DNA of 46,160 nucleotides from an uncultured Bacteroidales bacterium (GTDB lineage: Bacteria > Bacteroidota > Bacteroidia > Bacteroidales > FEN-979), in NCBI GenBank assembly GCA_903945175.1, contig CAJAUM010000101.1, positions 1-46,160 of the forward strand. The letters are read 5' to 3'. Below are positions 43,884 to 46,160 of this stretch, piece by piece; position 1 is the first letter of the stretch, and each line of letters opens with the position of its first letter. The translations under genes and the position numbers were made by a program. The notes beneath the pieces are model-generated. The model worked only from the letters and a program-made list of their open reading frames with translations. It made no database searches and had not been told where the DNA came from.

Positions 43884-45041
43884 ATGATCACAAGATCAAT
43901 TCAAAACAAGGTTCAGAATTTGCTTAATCAGTTCCCGGTGGTGGCCATTGTCGGACCCAGACAATGTGGCAAAACCACCCTGGCAAAAACCCTGATGGCG
44001 AATTCATCAAAAAAGTGTATTTACCTGGATCTTGAGTTGCAAAGTGATCTCTCCAAGTTATCGGACCAGGAAGCCTATCTTAATTACCATGAATCAGAGA
44101 CGGTTATCATTGACGAAATACAACGATTGCCAGATTTATTTCCCACCCTGCGCGCCCTCATCGATCAGAACAGAATTCCAGCCCGATTTTTGATTCTGGG
44201 TTCAGCCAGTCCTGATCTGTTAAAGCAAAGTGCAGAAACCCTTGCCGGAAGGATTGCCTATGTGGAACTGACACCATTTCATTTACCTGAGATAACAGGT
44301 GTTTACACCCTTGACCAGTTATGGTTAAAAGGTGGATTCCCGGACGCTTTGGCAAGCGATACGCTTTGGTCGACTTGGATGCGGAATTTTATAATAACCT
44401 ATCTTGAAAGGGATTTACCTCAATTGGGATTTTCTGCAAATAGTGTGGCAGCAAGGCGGTTATGGACGATGCTGGCGCATAATCATGCAAATCTTGTTAA
44501 TTTTTCAGAGCTTGGAAAAAGCCTTGAATTGAACCACAATACCATCAAATCATACATCGATTTTATGGAAAAGGCGTTTTTAATACGTCAAATCCAACCC
44601 TATACGTTTAACCTTGGTAAACGGATGGTCAAAGCGCCAAAAGTCTATATCCGGGACAGTGGAATATTGCATTATCTTCTTGGCAATGAGCATTTAGATG
44701 ATCTTTTTGGCAATCTTAAAATGGGTGCATCCTGGGAGGGCTTCGTGGTTGAGCAGATCATCGGATCGTTGCCAGCCAATTGTCAGGTTTACTTTTACAG
44801 AACCTGGGAAGGATCTGAATTGGATTTGGTGATTGAAAAGGCAGGACAACCACTGGCCGGAATTGAAATAAAATTCAGAAGTGATGTCAGGCCCACAAAG
44901 GGGAATACGCTGGCGGCCCAGGCACTGAAAATCAAACATCGTTTTGTTGTTACCCGCGCGAGTGAGGAGTATACGCTGAGTAACGGTTTCCGTGTATGCG
45001 CTCTTGAACGGTTTTTATCTCAATATTTACCAGAATTGTAA
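43884..45041 (+). CDS. AAA_14/DUF4143 ATP-binding protein
   Basis: The 385-residue protein has an AAA ATPase domain with Walker A GPRQCGKTT (24-32) and Walker B TVIIDEIQRLPDL, followed by a DUF4143 region (around residues 180-330; YLERDLPQLGF). Near the C-terminus GSELDLVIEKAGQPLAGIEIKF contains the D...ExK pattern of a PD-(D/E)XK nuclease fold, common in this family. The family is very widespread in Bacteroidota and other anaerobes; its function is not settled (possibly nucleic-acid related). It has its own promoter-like site and sits alone. Confidence 0.9.
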   Translation: MITRSIQNKVQNLLNQFPVVAIVGPRQCGKTTLAKTLMANSSKKCIYLDLELQSDLSKLSDQEAYLNYHESETVIIDEIQRLPDLFPTLRALIDQNRIPARFLILGSASPDLLKQSAETLAGRIAYVELTPFHLPEITGVYTLDQLWLKGGFPDALASDTLWSTWMRNFIITYLERDLPQLGFSANSVAARRLWTMLAHNHANLVNFSELGKSLELNHNTIKSYIDFMEKAFLIRQIQPYTFNLGKRMVKAPKVYIRDSGILHYLLGNEHLDDLFGNLKMGASWEGFVVEQIIGSLPANCQVYFYRTWEGSELDLVIEKAGQPLAGIEIKFRSDVRPTKGNTLAAQALKIKHRFVVTRASEEYTLSNGFRVCALERFLSQYLPEL

Positions 45042-45048
45042 GTAGAAA

Positions 45049-45075
45049 AGCAGGTATTCTGGATAACAACCTGCT
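45049..45075. other. Inverted repeat after the ATPase gene
   Basis: AGCAGGT (45049-45055) and ACCTGCT (45069-45075) are complementary, with a 13-base loop. No T-run follows, so it is not a standard intrinsic terminator. It lies between the ATPase stop and the next start at 45110. Confidence 0.3.
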
Positions 45076-45109
45076 CCGGAATATAAAACAGAAAGAAAAA
45101 AGTCATAAA

Positions 45110-46027
45110 ATGAAGAACCCTTTCAACCTTTCTGACATCAAAAGAACAATATTTCTGATCGCCTTGTTCTTTTCGATTCAAACAATTGCCTTTTCACCAC
45201 TGCCCGAAGTTCCACCCTTAAAACTGTTTAAAGACTTTCTTGCCAATGTACACTATATTTCAACCAAAGAAAAAGCCTTTCAGTTTTTATACGATGAACA
45301 GAATAGCAGAATTGCCTTTTATCATGGTAAAACCTTGGATTCATTGCAGGCATTTGTCAACCCATTTATATTCAAAATGGCGGATCGTTTATATTTCCAG
45401 GAAAAACTGGCATCTGGTTTTGGGACTGCTTTTGGATACTATGAAAAAAGCCAAGGTAAAAAAAATATCAGGACGGTTATCAATACAAAAAAAATTACCC
45501 AACAGGGGGATGATCAAAGTTTTTATCAGAAATGGAACGGAAATATTGGAGAAGAAAACTACTTCTCAAAGCCATCTGAGATCAATGAACCCGCAGAATT
45601 TAATTTTTCAAAGGGGTTCCAAAGCAGCAAACGATTTGAAGAGAACGAAACCCGTGCCCACCAATTTGAATTTTATAAAACGATCTATCCGGTGATCAAA
45701 ATAGGAGATGAGAACATTGCCTTCTTTAATTTTATTTGTGATACCATCGAGGTTTTGAATAAGGATGGGAATATTCTTCACTCTTCGCCGATTATTTTTC
45801 ATAAAAAAATCAAAGCTACAGCAAATTCGGCATATTCCATTAATTTATCAAATTCTGATTGGCATTGGGGAAGCGAGATAATAACGGATGAGTCTACCCG
45901 AGAAGTGTACACCCTATTCCTGAAAAACGGGATGGTGAAAGTACAAAGGATTGATCTTGAAACCGGAAAGTTGAGAAGTGGAACAGTTTTGCCATTCCCT
46001 TTTCCTGAAAAAATTAAAATTTTGTAA
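45110..46027 (+). CDS. Hypothetical secreted protein
   Basis: The 305-residue protein has a membrane-directed N-terminus (KRTIFLIALFFSIQTIAFSPLP), so it is likely exported. The rest includes beta-rich segments (EENYFSKPSEINE, FYKTIYPVIKIGDENIAFFNF and VYTLFLKNGMVKVQRIDLETGK). The C-terminal TLFLKNGMVKVQRIDLETG resembles a propeller blade of the six-bladed type found in Bacteroidota. I do not assign a family. It is AT-rich compared with the purine genes and it is followed by a transposase-like remnant or gene end. Confidence 0.6.
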   Translation: MKNPFNLSDIKRTIFLIALFFSIQTIAFSPLPEVPPLKLFKDFLANVHYISTKEKAFQFLYDEQNSRIAFYHGKTLDSLQAFVNPFIFKMADRLYFQEKLASGFGTAFGYYEKSQGKKNIRTVINTKKITQQGDDQSFYQKWNGNIGEENYFSKPSEINEPAEFNFSKGFQSSKRFEENETRAHQFEFYKTIYPVIKIGDENIAFFNFICDTIEVLNKDGNILHSSPIIFHKKIKATANSAYSINLSNSDWHWGSEIITDESTREVYTLFLKNGMVKVQRIDLETGKLRSGTVLPFPFPEKIKIL

Positions 46028-46037
46028 CTAATCAGTC

Positions 46038-46160
46038 CTATTTATAATGAGCGATTACATTGAGGGCTTGCAGCACATCTTGTTTGTTTTTGATGGCTGT
46101 TTCGATAATGGATCTCAGGATGGCAAAGTTTTCGGCAGCAAACATAGTCTTGAACTGACC
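46038..46160 (-). CDS. C-terminal end of a transposase-like protein (partial)
   Basis: The minus strand has an open frame from the right edge to TAG (46038-46040), giving 40 residues. The end reads FAAENFAILRSIIETAIKNK followed by QDVLQALNVIAHYK. The AENFAILRSIIETA...NVLQAL pattern resembles the end of IS66-type transposases (GAENFARIRSYISTARKNGQ...). With only the tail in view the family is tentative, and intactness unknown. No terminal inverted repeat can be identified inside the window. Confidence 0.5.
   Translation of the reverse strand, partial: GQFKTMFAAENFAILRSIIETAIKNKQDVLQALNVIAHYK

Noticed and set aside
1-46160. tRNA, rRNA or known riboswitches
   Set aside because: I looked through the intergenic gaps for conserved tRNA arms and common riboswitch cores and saw none. 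The gaps are short, but covariance searches were not possible.

Overview
The window looks like a chromosomal contig from an uncultured anaerobic member of the Bacteroidota. Supporting signs are -7 boxes of the TAnnTTTG type upstream of several genes, few Shine-Dalgarno sequences, and families common in that phylum (DUF4197, TonB-CTD proteins, RhuM, DUF4143 ATPases). No rRNA, tRNA or CRISPR array is visible. No gene-free stretch exceeds about 210 bases.

Left arm (1-9469): a truncated lipoprotein gene, an ABC-2 type exporter (ATPase plus permease), two small secreted proteins (NTF2-like and DUF4197), a stand-alone TonB C-terminal domain protein, an FtsX/LolD-type ABC system with a very large permease, and a ParE-type toxin-antitoxin pair.

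Centre (9441-26112, all minus strand): a long co-directional redox cluster. In transcription order it encodes two paralogous secreted PQQ-type beta-propellers, a membrane-anchored PQQ-type propeller, an anchored NHL propeller with a CGCCNP motif, a tiny Tat-type Cys4 protein, a NapG-like four-cluster ferredoxin, a NosR/NapH-like membrane polyferredoxin, and a three-TM PQQ propeller. An XRE-RhuM pair follows. Then come a NuoE-NuoF fusion, a NuoG-N/GltD-like flavoprotein without an NADPH Rossmann domain, a fifth PQQ propeller and a GT4 glycosyltransferase. Many of these genes overlap or are separated by only a few bases. I see no hydrogenase, nitrate reductase or other terminal enzyme. I infer an undescribed route linking NAD(H), a flavin, the quinone pool and periplasmic propellers, and this is the best candidate for a novel system.

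Right arm (26167-43810): a purine-catabolism / selenium-dependent molybdenum hydroxylase (SDMH) locus. It has guanine deaminase on the minus strand, diverging from YgfK. On the plus strand follow a fold-II PLP enzyme, a PLC/P1-nuclease-like secreted protein, a periplasmic metallophosphoesterase, a DUF3298-like secreted protein, a threonine-synthase-like PLP enzyme, an XdhD-type fused molybdenum hydroxylase and SsnA. Guanine would become xanthine, which the Mo enzyme could oxidise further. YgfK, SsnA and the PLP enzymes are known co-occurring partners or plausible downstream steps. The secreted nuclease and phosphatase candidates could feed it from nucleic acids.

The far right (40077-46160) is AT-richer accessory DNA with an AlbA_2/RecG-like protein, small hypotheticals, a DUF4143 ATPase, a secreted protein and the tail of a transposase-like gene at the edge.
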